This document shows, in pieces, positions 57,276 to 64,000 of a DNA stretch of 64,000 nt (positions are counted from its first letter, which is position 1; every line of letters begins with the position of its first letter). The stretch covers positions 1 through 64,000 of the forward strand of contig CAZKGR010000009.1 of the NCBI GenBank assembly GCA_964552465.1, written 5' to 3'. The DNA is from BMS3BBIN04 sp964552465 (lineage in GTDB: Bacteria; Electryoneota; Electryoneia; Electryoneales; Electryoneaceae). Both the position numbers and the translations under genes were made by a program. The notes beneath the pieces were generated by a model. The model worked only from the letters and a program-made list of their open reading frames with translations, searched no databases and was not told where the DNA came from.

Positions 57276-58558
57276 TTCTTCTTTGCATCGGTGTCTGGTT
57301 CTTCAGGTGTGTATCCGAGCTCACGGATACCTTGCTCACGTGAGATGAACTCGTTCTTGACCAGGCGTTCGATGCGGTCGAGTTCGAGCAAACGTGCCCG
57401 GTTACGATCGAGCAGGAACGGGTCCTGGTTAGGGGTGAACTGCCAGCGGGGAGCGGCGAGGTTACCGTGCAGGCGGAGTTCGAGGGTGGCCAGCCATTCG
57501 ACCAGATCTGATCCCAGTTGTTGCACCGAATCCACGATTTGCATCAACAGGTTGTATTGAGCATATACCCAGTTCTTGGTTGTACCATGGCTGCGTCCCA
57601 GCGCCCACGGGAACAGCTTCAGCCCTGTGATCACGTCTTCGATCACCTGTTCGCGGTTGATTTTCCAGACGGTTCCTTCACGACCCGACCCCCCGATAAT
57701 CTTGACCTCAACGTCCGACCAGGTGAACACGTTATCGTCAGCTTCGAGATTGCGGAACTGCTGCATCGTGGTGTCAAAGTAGCTGTTGACGCGTTTGGTG
57801 TAGGTTTCAAAGTCTTCATGCGGCGATTTCTCTGGCGGGGTCATCTGGATCTGCATGCGTGGTGTTCCAGCGTTGCGGCTGGAACGTGCCATATCGTTCA
57901 GCATGCGTTGCTCGATCTCGACGACGAATGGAATCGAGGCCAGTGGCTCGATACCATTCGGACTGTGCAGGTCCGACATCAAGGTGCGGAAGAAGAAGAC
58001 ATCAGCGGGCAACGGATCCAGTGTGCCATCGTCCCGTTCGGTATAGGGTCGGTGGATGCCATGACGGTCGCGTTTCCAGATGATCGTGTGTGGATCGAGA
58101 ACTTCGATGTGTGAGATGCCGGACCGGTCTGGAAGAAGCTTGGCGACTAACGCAATCCTGCCGATCGTAAATAAATCGAGGAAGACGGATTGGACCAGGC
58201 GCTCAAATCCACGCGAATCACCGTCTTCGCGTGGATAGATGCGACGAGACAAGGTGTCCAGCAGCCGTCCAGCGGAACGCATCTCAGAATCGGGCCCGGC
58301 AAGCGTCATCCGTTGTGGTGTGCAGCACAGGTTGACCCAGGTCCAGATGCCTGACGACACAATCGGGATGTGGTCACGCAGAAAACGATAGAAGTCAGCG
58401 CGTCCGTTTCCATCGAACGCGAAGCTGTGGCGATGTTCCAGGCTGTTCATCGGGCTTTCAGGCAGGTGATATGCTGAGGATGTGCCGATTGGACGTAATG
58501 CAGACTCGTGCGTCGATTGCGAGTCAGCGCGGAACAGGGCTAGGAGTTTGTTAAACAT
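57269..58558 (-). CDS. Phage portal protein
   Basis: The 429-residue product starts at ATG 58558 (MFNKLLALFRADSQ). It shows the portal pattern: a start with a bound domain, then WVNLCCTPQRMTLAG, a stem with PLPADVFFFRTLMSDLHSPNGIEPL in pieces, VVEIEQRMLNDMARSSRNAGTPRMQI, and the long DFETYTKRVNSYFDTTMQQFRNLEADD helix region, followed by GREGTVWKINREQVIEDVITGLKLFPWALG. It would form the dodecameric DNA channel at the capsid vertex. It is followed by the protease-like gene and preceded by terminase, normal for these three. Confidence 0.82.
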   Translation of the reverse strand: MFNKLLALFRADSQSTHESALRPIGTSSAYHLPESPMNSLEHRHSFAFDGNGRADFYRFLRDHIPIVSSGIWTWVNLCCTPQRMTLAGPDSEMRSAGRLLDTLSRRIYPREDGDSRGFERLVQSVFLDLFTIGRIALVAKLLPDRSGISHIEVLDPHTIIWKRDRHGIHRPYTERDDGTLDPLPADVFFFRTLMSDLHSPNGIEPLASIPFVVEIEQRMLNDMARSSRNAGTPRMQIQMTPPEKSPHEDFETYTKRVNSYFDTTMQQFRNLEADDNVFTWSDVEVKIIGGSGREGTVWKINREQVIEDVITGLKLFPWALGRSHGTTKNWVYAQYNLLMQIVDSVQQLGSDLVEWLATLELRLHGNLAAPRWQFTPNQDPFLLDRNRARLLELDRIERLVKNEFISREQGIRELGYTPEEPDTDAKKKS

Positions 58559-58640
58559 GGGAACTCCGTGTGGTGGATTATGAAGAGTGAACTTGGTGGA
58601 ATCCCAGACGTAAATGTCTGGGGCATGTATCAACGGCGTT

Positions 58641-59963
58641 TCAGCGTTTCCAGCTACCAACGCGAGGATCAGCTGTGAACTTCTGTTGCTTATACCGTGG
58701 CAGATTGATGACGAGGTAGCGCAGCGCATCCATCAGGTGATCGTGCTCGCCATCTTTGTCCGGTTTGTCGCCTGACTTAGCCCACAAATATCCTTCAAAC
58801 GCGGTGGCCAGGCGGGTACACCGAGGATCGATTGTCAGCGAGGTTTTCCCGGACGCATCCTTCAGTAGAGCTCGGACTTCTTCGACGCCCGGATTGATGG
58901 TTGAACTGCGATATTCGATCCTGAAGCCTGCGCTCTGCAGCGTATCCACGGAACTGATTCCTACATCAGTAACCGCAGCCCCTGCTGGATCGACGGCGGT
59001 CCATGCGAAGTCACATTCGCTGAGTCCGAATTGCTGGTCAACCCGGCGAATTTCTTCCATTAACAGTTCCCGGTTCCAATTGTCACCGAGCAATTCAGCG
59101 AAGATCACCAGCTCGCCTGAGTTTGATTCCTCCGCCCACAAAACAGCCGGACGGCGGTATCCGAAATCAATCGCGCGATAGAGGCGGGTATCGGTGTCAC
59201 GCTTGGGTTCATACTCTTCAGCTCGAATATGAAGTCTGGCGTCGAACTGATCGTACACCCTCCCTTCCGCTCCTTCAAAGCTCAGCTCCTGTTCGCGTCG
59301 CCAACGAGCTTCCGACAATCCGGCTTGCGCAGATTCCTGCCACTCGCTGGTGCGCTCAGGGTTATCGGTGTAGTGAATTCGGGAGATCGCGAAACGCCCG
59401 CTATCATCATGGATCAGGCGGTAAAAAACGCCGAGCGGGCCGTTAGGAGTAGACACACCCAGGAAGCGACCGCCTGAATCTACCGCCGGTTTGACTGCAG
59501 CCCAGATTTCTTCGTCTTCTGGTGTGAACGCCATCTCATCCCAGAACAATGTGCGGGGCGACTGGCCTCGGACTGCGTAGGGCGCAGCGGGCAATGAAAT
59601 GATCCGTGTTTCGAGTTCTGAAAAGTGGATCGTGCCTTTTGATGCCTTGTGTTTCGGACGATCATCTTCCTCCCAACTGTGCGCGAGCATGAAGCGGATA
59701 CGGTCGATCATTTCCTTCGCTGATCGCTCTTCCTTGCTGATAACAAGGTGCACACCCGGTCCGGAGTTCAACGCCTGGTACAAGACATATGCACAACCGA
59801 TCCAGGTCACCATCATCTGTCGGCTCTTGACGACCAGCAGGCGGTCATGTGCGTCCAGGGCATTCGCAATTTCATGAACAAATTCCCACTCCGGGAATTT
59901 GCGGGGCAGGTTGTGACGTGGATCCCACGTGCGCAAACCACGCAGAAAATCGATGAAGGGCAT
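58641..59963 (-). CDS. terL: Phage terminase large subunit
   Basis: The 440-residue packaging motor has an ATPase domain with a Walker A-like KSRQMMVT at 46-53, Walker B LFWDE at 139-143, and a coupling motif (GVSTPNG). The nuclease domain shows the metal-binding acids in RAIDFGYRRP, WTAVDPAG and DHLMDALRYL. Length is normal. It lies three bases after the connector-like gene. No small subunit is adjacent; the 127-residue gene at 63304 could be considered but has no helix-turn-helix that I can see. Confidence 0.9.
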   Translation of the reverse strand: MPFIDFLRGLRTWDPRHNLPRKFPEWEFVHEIANALDAHDRLLVVKSRQMMVTWIGCAYVLYQALNSGPGVHLVISKEERSAKEMIDRIRFMLAHSWEEDDRPKHKASKGTIHFSELETRIISLPAAPYAVRGQSPRTLFWDEMAFTPEDEEIWAAVKPAVDSGGRFLGVSTPNGPLGVFYRLIHDDSGRFAISRIHYTDNPERTSEWQESAQAGLSEARWRREQELSFEGAEGRVYDQFDARLHIRAEEYEPKRDTDTRLYRAIDFGYRRPAVLWAEESNSGELVIFAELLGDNWNRELLMEEIRRVDQQFGLSECDFAWTAVDPAGAAVTDVGISSVDTLQSAGFRIEYRSSTINPGVEEVRALLKDASGKTSLTIDPRCTRLATAFEGYLWAKSGDKPDKDGEHDHLMDALRYLVINLPRYKQQKFTADPRVGSWKR

Positions 59964-59966
59964 GGA

Positions 59967-60818
59967 TCACCATGTTGTGGCGGGAGTGTTGGTTTGTCGA
60001 CGTGAGACTGATGGAATGGGAATGCGCAGGAATGGTGTCAGGCTATGGAGCGCACGCTCTTCATAACGGCGAGCGAGATCCATGAATCTGTGCGCACGTT
60101 TGTCACTCGTGGAATCGCCGTGTCGAGCGAGTACACCTCCTGCCAGATCATCGCAAACATACGCCAGCGCCAATTCCGTCACACCTTGTTCCAAACCATG
60201 ATCGGTGCTGGTTTCATCGAATTCAGGCTTGAGCCGGGCGATGACAGTTCCTTCCGCATCATCAATCGCTTGTGTCAGAAGGGATTCGGACGCTCGGGCT
60301 GGGGAGGTCTGGTAACTGACATACACTCGCACGGGATCCGGTAACGATCCCGTCGGGAGGCGTTTCACCGTACCCTTGTCGCTGTCGATTTCATAGTCAA
60401 TGTCTGCAACAGTTTTTGTCAACGCCATCAGCCAGGCGTGCACCGATCCCCCATCCGAAATGGAACCGCTGGCCAGACGTTTCAACTCGGCGGAGTCGTC
60501 GTTCACCGCGTAGTCAAGCCCTTCAATGTATCGATCCACCGGCAGATCATCCGCGGCAACTACGGTCGATGATGGTAATGCTGCCTGAAAACCAGTCCCG
60601 AGCCAGGTTTCACCGTTCAGTGTGAGAGCTACCGGCCCAGCAGGCACATTTTCATGCATGGTGTAGACATTTACGCTTCCATCCACCAGCCCGTTGTGTG
60701 GGAGCTGCGCTTCGTCGATACCCTGAAGCACAATGGGTGTGAACTTTACTTCGATGGCATCGAAGTCGAACGCCTGCAGGTGGTTGCGCAGTATGGTCAA
60801 AGTTGTGAACGAGCTCAT
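59967..60818 (-). CDS. Phage-module protein, possible head-tail connector
   Basis: The 283-residue product begins MSSFTTLTILRNHLQAFDFD and overlaps the previous gene by four bases (ATGA). It contains two similar halves (DRYIEGLDYAVNDDSAELKRL; DIDYEIDSDKGTVKRL), suggesting a duplication of a beta domain of about 60 residues, then a helical end (RAHRFMDLARRYEERAL). I do not recognise the family. It lies tightly between the 126-residue gene and terminase, so it is probably virion-related. An adaptor role is inference from position only. Confidence 0.6.
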   Translation of the reverse strand: MSSFTTLTILRNHLQAFDFDAIEVKFTPIVLQGIDEAQLPHNGLVDGSVNVYTMHENVPAGPVALTLNGETWLGTGFQAALPSSTVVAADDLPVDRYIEGLDYAVNDDSAELKRLASGSISDGGSVHAWLMALTKTVADIDYEIDSDKGTVKRLPTGSLPDPVRVYVSYQTSPARASESLLTQAIDDAEGTVIARLKPEFDETSTDHGLEQGVTELALAYVCDDLAGGVLARHGDSTSDKRAHRFMDLARRYEERALHSLTPFLRIPIPSVSRRQTNTPATTW

Positions 60819-61195
60819 GCGTCCTCCTTAAGCAGGAGTTCAACAGTTGCGAAATATGTCGTACTCGGCGGGAGACCATCCAAAGCTAACGGTACGCTGG
60901 CACCGTTTTTGACTATCGCCCAGGTAAAGGTTGCGGGAACTGGATTGTAGACGCCTGCGATCGCGATCCGATCACCTTCGTTGAACGGGATGTCTGCAGT
61001 AGCGGTGTAAAGCGTACCATTCGCCCAGATCGTCAGTGACCGGATTAATCCCCCATTGGGTAATGGAAAGCCGTCACCGGATTGTCCGCCCGGGCCTTTC
61101 AGGTAAATGTTCGTCGTACCAACGCTCGCGGAGAACTGGATCATCGATGCTGTCAGTTTCGCTTCCAGCCAACACGCAGTGAGGTTGAGGGACAT
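60815..61195 (-). CDS. Phage-module hypothetical protein
   Basis: The 126-residue product starts with GAGGAG upstream of its ATG. It is a small beta-rich protein with many Gly and Thr (TTNIYLKGPGGQSGDGFPLPNGG, GTLYTATADIPFNEGDRIAIAG), without a signal peptide, resembling minor capsid or fibre-type structural proteins. No family recognised. It overlaps the downstream gene by four bases. Confidence 0.6.
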   Translation of the reverse strand: MSLNLTACWLEAKLTASMIQFSASVGTTNIYLKGPGGQSGDGFPLPNGGLIRSLTIWANGTLYTATADIPFNEGDRIAIAGVYNPVPATFTWAIVKNGASVPLALDGLPPSTTYFATVELLLKEDA

Positions 61196-61210
61196 GGGAA
61201 CTCCTCGGGT

Positions 61211-61243
61211 TGAGGTGTGAGGTGTGAAGTGTGAAGTGTGAGG
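61211..61243. repeat. Tandem heptamer tract (TGAGGTG type)
   Basis: Units TGAGGTG, TGAGGTG, TGAAGTG, TGAAGTG, TGAGGAA. It is placed 16 bases upstream of the start of the 126-residue gene, and leads straight into BIME-like copy 3. Confidence 0.8.
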
Positions 61244-61257
61244 AAGATGCGAAACAC

Positions 61258-61367
61258 GTCATTCTGACCGCAGGGAAGAAGGTCGTACAAATCCAGAGTC
61301 TCGCCTGAGTAATGACCTTCGTTTGAGCTGGATCTTCTTCACTTCACTGAGTTCCTTTCAGAATGAC
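61258..61367. repeat. BIME-like element, copy 3
   Basis: 110 bases from GTCATTCTGA to TCAGAATGAC, with internal arms GGGAAGAAGG and GATCTTCTTCACTTC matching copies 1 and 2. Confidence 0.8.
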
Positions 61368-61399
61368 CTGCCACGCATCACAAGTTGTCATTAACATTC

Positions 61400-61430
61400 G
61401 GGGACACTTTGAGGACAAAGTGTCCCCGCT
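61400..61430. repeat. Family F hairpin
   Basis: CGGGGACACTTTgaggacAAAGTGTCCCCGC matches 38618-38650. Confidence 0.8.
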
Positions 61431-61481
61431 TTGTTACTATCTTTTTCTGTCTTTGCTGTCTGTTACTATCAGTTGCTGTTT

Positions 61482-61495
61482 CTCAAGACTCAGGA
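61482..61495. repeat. Heptamer units CTCAAGA CTCAGGA
   Basis: Two units followed by CTGCCG, ending six bases from the capsid gene stop codon (61502-61504). Identical units occur in the tract at 11290-11340. Confidence 0.7.
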
Positions 61496-61501
61496 CTGCC
61501 G

Positions 61502-62584
61502 TTAGTAATCCAGCAGCTTGCGGGCATCGTCAACCATCACGGTGTACACCGCTTCCTTCGACACAACCGCCGTTTCGAGCTTACGCTCGATAACCTTGTC
61601 CGCTTCGATCATCAACGGCTGGCTCACCGATTCACGAACTGCGAAACGTCCGTCAATGCCAACCAGTTTGGTCACGGTGGCATTCGGGACGACGACCAGC
61701 TTCGCGTTCATCGGCATCAGTTGGGACAGTTTGCCGGTTCGTTGGAAAAGCTCCTGCGTTGAGAACGTTGCGGCATCCTTGAACGGGTCCATGTTGAGGA
61801 TGTTCTCGACATCGGTGCGGTTTGCAAGGATGTGTGACATTGTGGACGGAACATCAAAGCTGCCGGTCAGCCGCACGAGGTCGGTGTAAGCGAGTGTGCC
61901 GGGCGTACCGGAGAACACATCTTCGGCGGCCGGACTTGTGTTGTCGCCGTTCAACGCGACATCGTAAATACTGTCGATTTCATCGCATGCGAGCTGCGCA
62001 CCAATCCACCACAGGAAGACGCGGAATTCAGCCAGCTTCTGGTTTTTGACGATGCGATATGAGAAGTCGAACTGACGTCCACGATCAACGATCGCCGCTT
62101 CCTTGTCACGGTACAGCAACTGGACACGCGGGTAAGCCGCCCCACCATCTGAGCCGCGCTTACCGGCGGACTTCTTTGCGGCATCGGTCTTCAAGTAGAT
62201 CGGACGCACGGTCGGTCCCTGTTCCGGGACACTGACCGCGATCAGTTCGGATGGATTCTGTACCATCGTGTAGCCACGCTTGATCTCGCGTAGCATGTAT
62301 TCCGGCAGCAGGATCAATGCGCCACCAACGAAGAAGTTTTCGACGGTGATCACGTCGCGTCCATTGGTCACGATATCCTGCACTGCGAGTTGACGTTCAA
62401 ATGCGTCCAGATCAGTCGCGATGTTACCGCGCTCGTCACGCGGGGACGGATCCTGCGTTTCCAGCCATTCGCTGAGCGTCAGGCCAGCTTCCTGGGCTTC
62501 GTGATACAATGCCAAGTTTCCGGCACGGGAATGTTCGACCACGGTCGACTTGAGTTTCGTGGCTTGTGTGAGATCTATGTTCAT
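61502..62584 (-). CDS. Major capsid protein-like
   Basis: The 360-residue product lacks a signal peptide. A helical N-terminus (residues 1-70, ending DLDAFERQLAVQD) is followed by the beta-rich body expected of an HK97-type capsid: FFVGGALILLPEYMLREI, then DRGRQFDFSYRIVKNQKLAEFRVFLWWIGAQL in pieces, DVENILNMDPFKDAA, then strands with AKLVVVPNATVTKLVG and VRESVSQPLMIEADKVI at the end. This is the typical major capsid end. Location in a head cluster supports it. It is not preceded by a scaffold or protease gene, unlike most phages. Confidence 0.7.
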   Translation of the reverse strand: MNIDLTQATKLKSTVVEHSRAGNLALYHEAQEAGLTLSEWLETQDPSPRDERGNIATDLDAFERQLAVQDIVTNGRDVITVENFFVGGALILLPEYMLREIKRGYTMVQNPSELIAVSVPEQGPTVRPIYLKTDAAKKSAGKRGSDGGAAYPRVQLLYRDKEAAIVDRGRQFDFSYRIVKNQKLAEFRVFLWWIGAQLACDEIDSIYDVALNGDNTSPAAEDVFSGTPGTLAYTDLVRLTGSFDVPSTMSHILANRTDVENILNMDPFKDAATFSTQELFQRTGKLSQLMPMNAKLVVVPNATVTKLVGIDGRFAVRESVSQPLMIEADKVIERKLETAVVSKEAVYTVMVDDARKLLDY

Positions 62585-62604
62585 GAATTACTCCAGGTTT
62601 GTTT

Positions 62605-62618
62605 TGAGGTATGAGGTG
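62605..62618. repeat. Heptamer units TGAGGTA TGAGGTG
   Basis: Two units next to the family G hairpin, 20 bases upstream of the capsid start. Confidence 0.55.
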
Positions 62619-62621
62619 TGT

Positions 62622-62647
62622 GTAGCCCGGGTTCGCTGAATCCGGGG
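62622..62647. repeat. Family G hairpin
   Basis: GTAGCCCGGGTTCgctGAATCCGGGG shares its beginning with the hairpin after rplU (14493-14518). Confidence 0.65.
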
Positions 62648-62689
62648 TGTGGGTTGGTACACGTGGTGTGGGCTAGTTGGTACACGTTC

Positions 62690-62716
62690 TTGCCCGTGTT
62701 GGCATCGCCAACGCGG
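62690..62716. repeat. Family B hairpin
   Basis: TTGCCCGTGTTGGCatcGCCAACGCGG; same as 2559 and 40891 except for the loop. Confidence 0.8.
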
Positions 62717-62780
62717 CTGACTTGCTTGATGTACGAGGGTATTGGTTCTGGGTCTGGGTTTGTCTTTGTCTGTTCTTTTC

Positions 62781-62808
62781 CTCCAGACTCCAGCCTCCCG
62801 CCTCCCGC
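62781..62808. repeat. Tandem heptamer tract (CTCCAGC/CTCCCGC type)
   Basis: CTCCAGA, CTCCAGC, CTCCCGC, CTCCCGC, then CTA, which is the stop codon (62809-62811) of the minus-strand gene. Four exact-length units abut the stop. Confidence 0.8.
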
Positions 62809-63249
62809 CTACCCAAGCCATACATCCGCGGTCCCGTTTGACGTGTCCACCGCGATCACCTGACCACGTGTCAACTGTCCGCCAGCCGGGATGTCTGTCG
62901 CTGCGGTGGACTTGATCACTCGCCCGGCACCGTTGACTTCGACCATGCCGTTCACCTCAGGAACCGGTGTCGCGATCAGGAAACGGGCGACGCCGCGTGC
63001 CTGAACTGCGCATGTTGCTGGACGGGTCGTATCTGGAACCATATCGGTCGATACCCAGACAACTTTGCCGAACAACTTGTTGCCGGTGCTACCCATGGAT
63101 ACTTCGTTGTCGGCGGACACCACGCACGCCGTGGTGTTGGCGTCCACATCGTCCTGCGTGAAATCCTTGTCAGCGGTTGCGTCGATGGTCATCGTCAGGA
63201 ACGGTCCCCCGCCGATGCCTTCATTTGTAATGGTATAGGGTGTACTCAT
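62809..63249 (-). CDS. Capsid decoration-like (DUF2190-type) phage protein
   Basis: The 146-residue product is beta-rich with many Gly, Thr and Val and a middle/end pattern of (GVARFLIATPVPEVNGMVEVNG, GRVIKSTAATDIPAGGQLTRGQVI) like the DUF2190/head-decoration family found beside capsid genes. There is no signal peptide. The AGGAGAAAC site precedes the ATG. Its location immediately before the capsid gene fits. Confidence 0.6.
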   Translation of the reverse strand: MSTPYTITNEGIGGGPFLTMTIDATADKDFTQDDVDANTTACVVSADNEVSMGSTGNKLFGKVVWVSTDMVPDTTRPATCAVQARGVARFLIATPVPEVNGMVEVNGAGRVIKSTAATDIPAGGQLTRGQVIAVDTSNGTADVWLG

Positions 63250-63303
63250 GTTGTTTCTCCTGCTGTGTGGAGTGCGTTGGCATTACCCAACATTGAGGCG
63301 GGT

Positions 63304-63687
63304 TCAAGCAGCGTTTGATCCACTGCGATAATTGTCGGCTGGAAAAGGATCGCTGTCGGTGGTTTCAGGAATCGCATCGCTGAGAGCTTCAACGGGAAAC
63401 CGTTGCTGCAGCAACGCGTCCAACTCGTCTTCGATCTTGAGCAACTCTTCTATGTCGGCAATTCTGATCGCTGCGGATTCGCTCTCCGGCCTGTCAAGCA
63501 GGTCACAGCGTGCGAGCAGACGTTTGCGGTAGGCGGTGAGCAACGCGTTCTGCTGTTCGCCTGAGTGAGGACGTTTTCCCAGTTCATCGGCGGCATACCT
63601 GAGCAGGAATGCGAGTTCATCGAGGTTGACCTCCTCGCCTGTGCTGCACATGTCTGCCGCTGCGAGGAGTTTCGGGGTTAGATCCAT
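63304..63687 (-). CDS. Phage-module hypothetical protein
   Basis: A 127-residue, mostly helical acidic protein (LDELAFLLRYAADEL; RIADIEELLKIEDELDALLQQR) with AAGGAG upstream. It is not recognised. It may be a scaffold, head-completion or small terminase-like protein; I see no helix-turn-helix. It is 54 bases before the decoration-like gene. Confidence 0.55.
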   Translation of the reverse strand: MDLTPKLLAAADMCSTGEEVNLDELAFLLRYAADELGKRPHSGEQQNALLTAYRKRLLARCDLLDRPESESAAIRIADIEELLKIEDELDALLQQRFPVEALSDAIPETTDSDPFPADNYRSGSNAA

Positions 63688-63784
63688 GAGATCTCCTTGT
63701 AAAAGTTGGGTTTATACAACATTGTGGTGATGACGAATAATTCCTGTGATCACTCGCGTTGGACGGATTTCGCTCAACGCAGGA

Positions 63785-64000
63785 TCATCTCAGATATTCA
63801 TCAACACCTTTGGAAAGCGGCCAGCGCGAATGACTGACCGCGAGCAGGTAACGGCCCGGCAACCCGATATGCGGGAACCGGATTGCCGGGTGATGTTCCC
63901 AGGCGGCACGGGAGAAGATCGTGCACACCGGCGGGATGTGGGAGGATGCGCATGCTGGCAGGAAAAGGCGGGCCGGACACCTGGGAGACAATGGACCGAT
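63785..64000 (-). CDS. Possible partial gene running off the window
   Basis: The frame is open to the window edge and ends at 63785 (IRFPHIGLPGRYLLAVSHSRWPLSKG, then VDEYLR). It has no start in the window. It could be the C-terminal part of another phage-module protein. Composition is rich in Pro, His and Arg, and I recognise nothing, so it may equally be noncoding. Confidence 0.28.
   Translation of the reverse strand: MGPLSPRCPARLFLPACASSHIPPVCTIFSRAAWEHHPAIRFPHIGLPGRYLLAVSHSRWPLSKGVDEYLR

Larger units (their letters stand above)
61196..61501. other. Gene-free 306-bp repeat block inside the phage module
   Basis: The gap holds, in order, a heptamer tract, BIME-like copy 3, a family F hairpin, a CTGTCTTT/GCTGTCTGTT-like low-complexity stretch (61440-61480), and two more heptamer units before the capsid stop codon. 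No gene is visible. Confidence 0.8.
56019..64000 (-). mobile_element. Phage head/packaging module, partial (continues past the window)
   Basis: In transcription order (minus strand) this contains two small genes, a capsid-decoration-like protein, the capsid, two connector-type genes, terminase large subunit, portal, head protease and a small membrane protein. The usual order is terminase, portal, protease, capsid; here the capsid group comes first. No integrase, tail, lysis, replication or repressor gene lies in the window. Host-type repeats occur in three of the gaps. It may be a degraded prophage or a domesticated particle locus. Confidence 0.75.

Overview
The window is a chromosomal segment of a bacterium that exports proteins by the type IX secretion system (T9SS). 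Nine intact genes and one gene fragment end in the Por_Secre_tail type C-terminal sorting domain (a PNPFN motif, then a GQQV-like strand, then a basic end such as VVLLK). That points to the FCB superphylum. The moderate base composition, the LVIVD and FG-GAP beta-propeller exoproteins, DUF2723/GT117, DUF4837 and the surface multiheme cytochrome fit an uncultivated FCB lineage (for example a Zixibacteria, KSB1, Marinimicrobia or Calditrichaeota relative) better than classical Bacteroidetes. The species cannot be fixed from sequence reading alone.

Layout. 1-8 kb (minus strand): an RmlD-like reductase abutting purE, a DUF4837 lipoprotein, an outer-membrane barrel, a GT2 glycosyltransferase and a DUF2723 membrane glycosyltransferase with TPRs, largely cell-surface polysaccharide and glycoprotein functions. 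8-14 kb: two T9SS cargo proteins that carry heme-binding CxxCH motifs, plus two small secreted or lipoproteins. 14-15 kb: rplU-rpmA. 15-31 kb: a cluster of eight secreted proteins (LVIVD propellers, FG-GAP propellers, an esterase, a cleaved-adhesin-like protein), seven of them T9SS cargo or former cargo. 31.1-38.15 kb: a foreign island with a type III restriction-modification operon (mod, res) and a truncated HSP90/sacsin-like ATPase. It sits between the decapitated remains of two FG-GAP/T9SS genes. 38.7-52.2 kb: a FemAB-like acyltransferase, a zinc-type dehydrogenase without its usual structural zinc cysteines, a giant DUF4175 protein, a four-PAS hybrid histidine kinase and a gingipain-family (C25) protease. 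52.5-53.5 kb: two unannotated small membrane-protein genes flanking a candidate structured RNA, then tRNA-Ala(CGC). 53.6-56 kb: a YqiA-like esterase, and a TetR regulator followed by arylamine N-acetyltransferase. 56-64 kb: a phage head/packaging module (portal, terminase, protease, capsid) with no tail, lysis or integrase genes visible.

The most distinctive large-scale feature is the intergenic DNA. Many gaps carry shared short elements: three about 110-120 bp BIME-like elements with GTCATTCTGA-type ends, at least seven families of short hairpins, and tandem heptamer tracts that end almost exactly at stop codons. The elements recur in different combinations, including between the virion genes. 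A second recurring signal is a roughly 100-residue domain, found just ahead of the sorting domain in seven otherwise different exoproteins.
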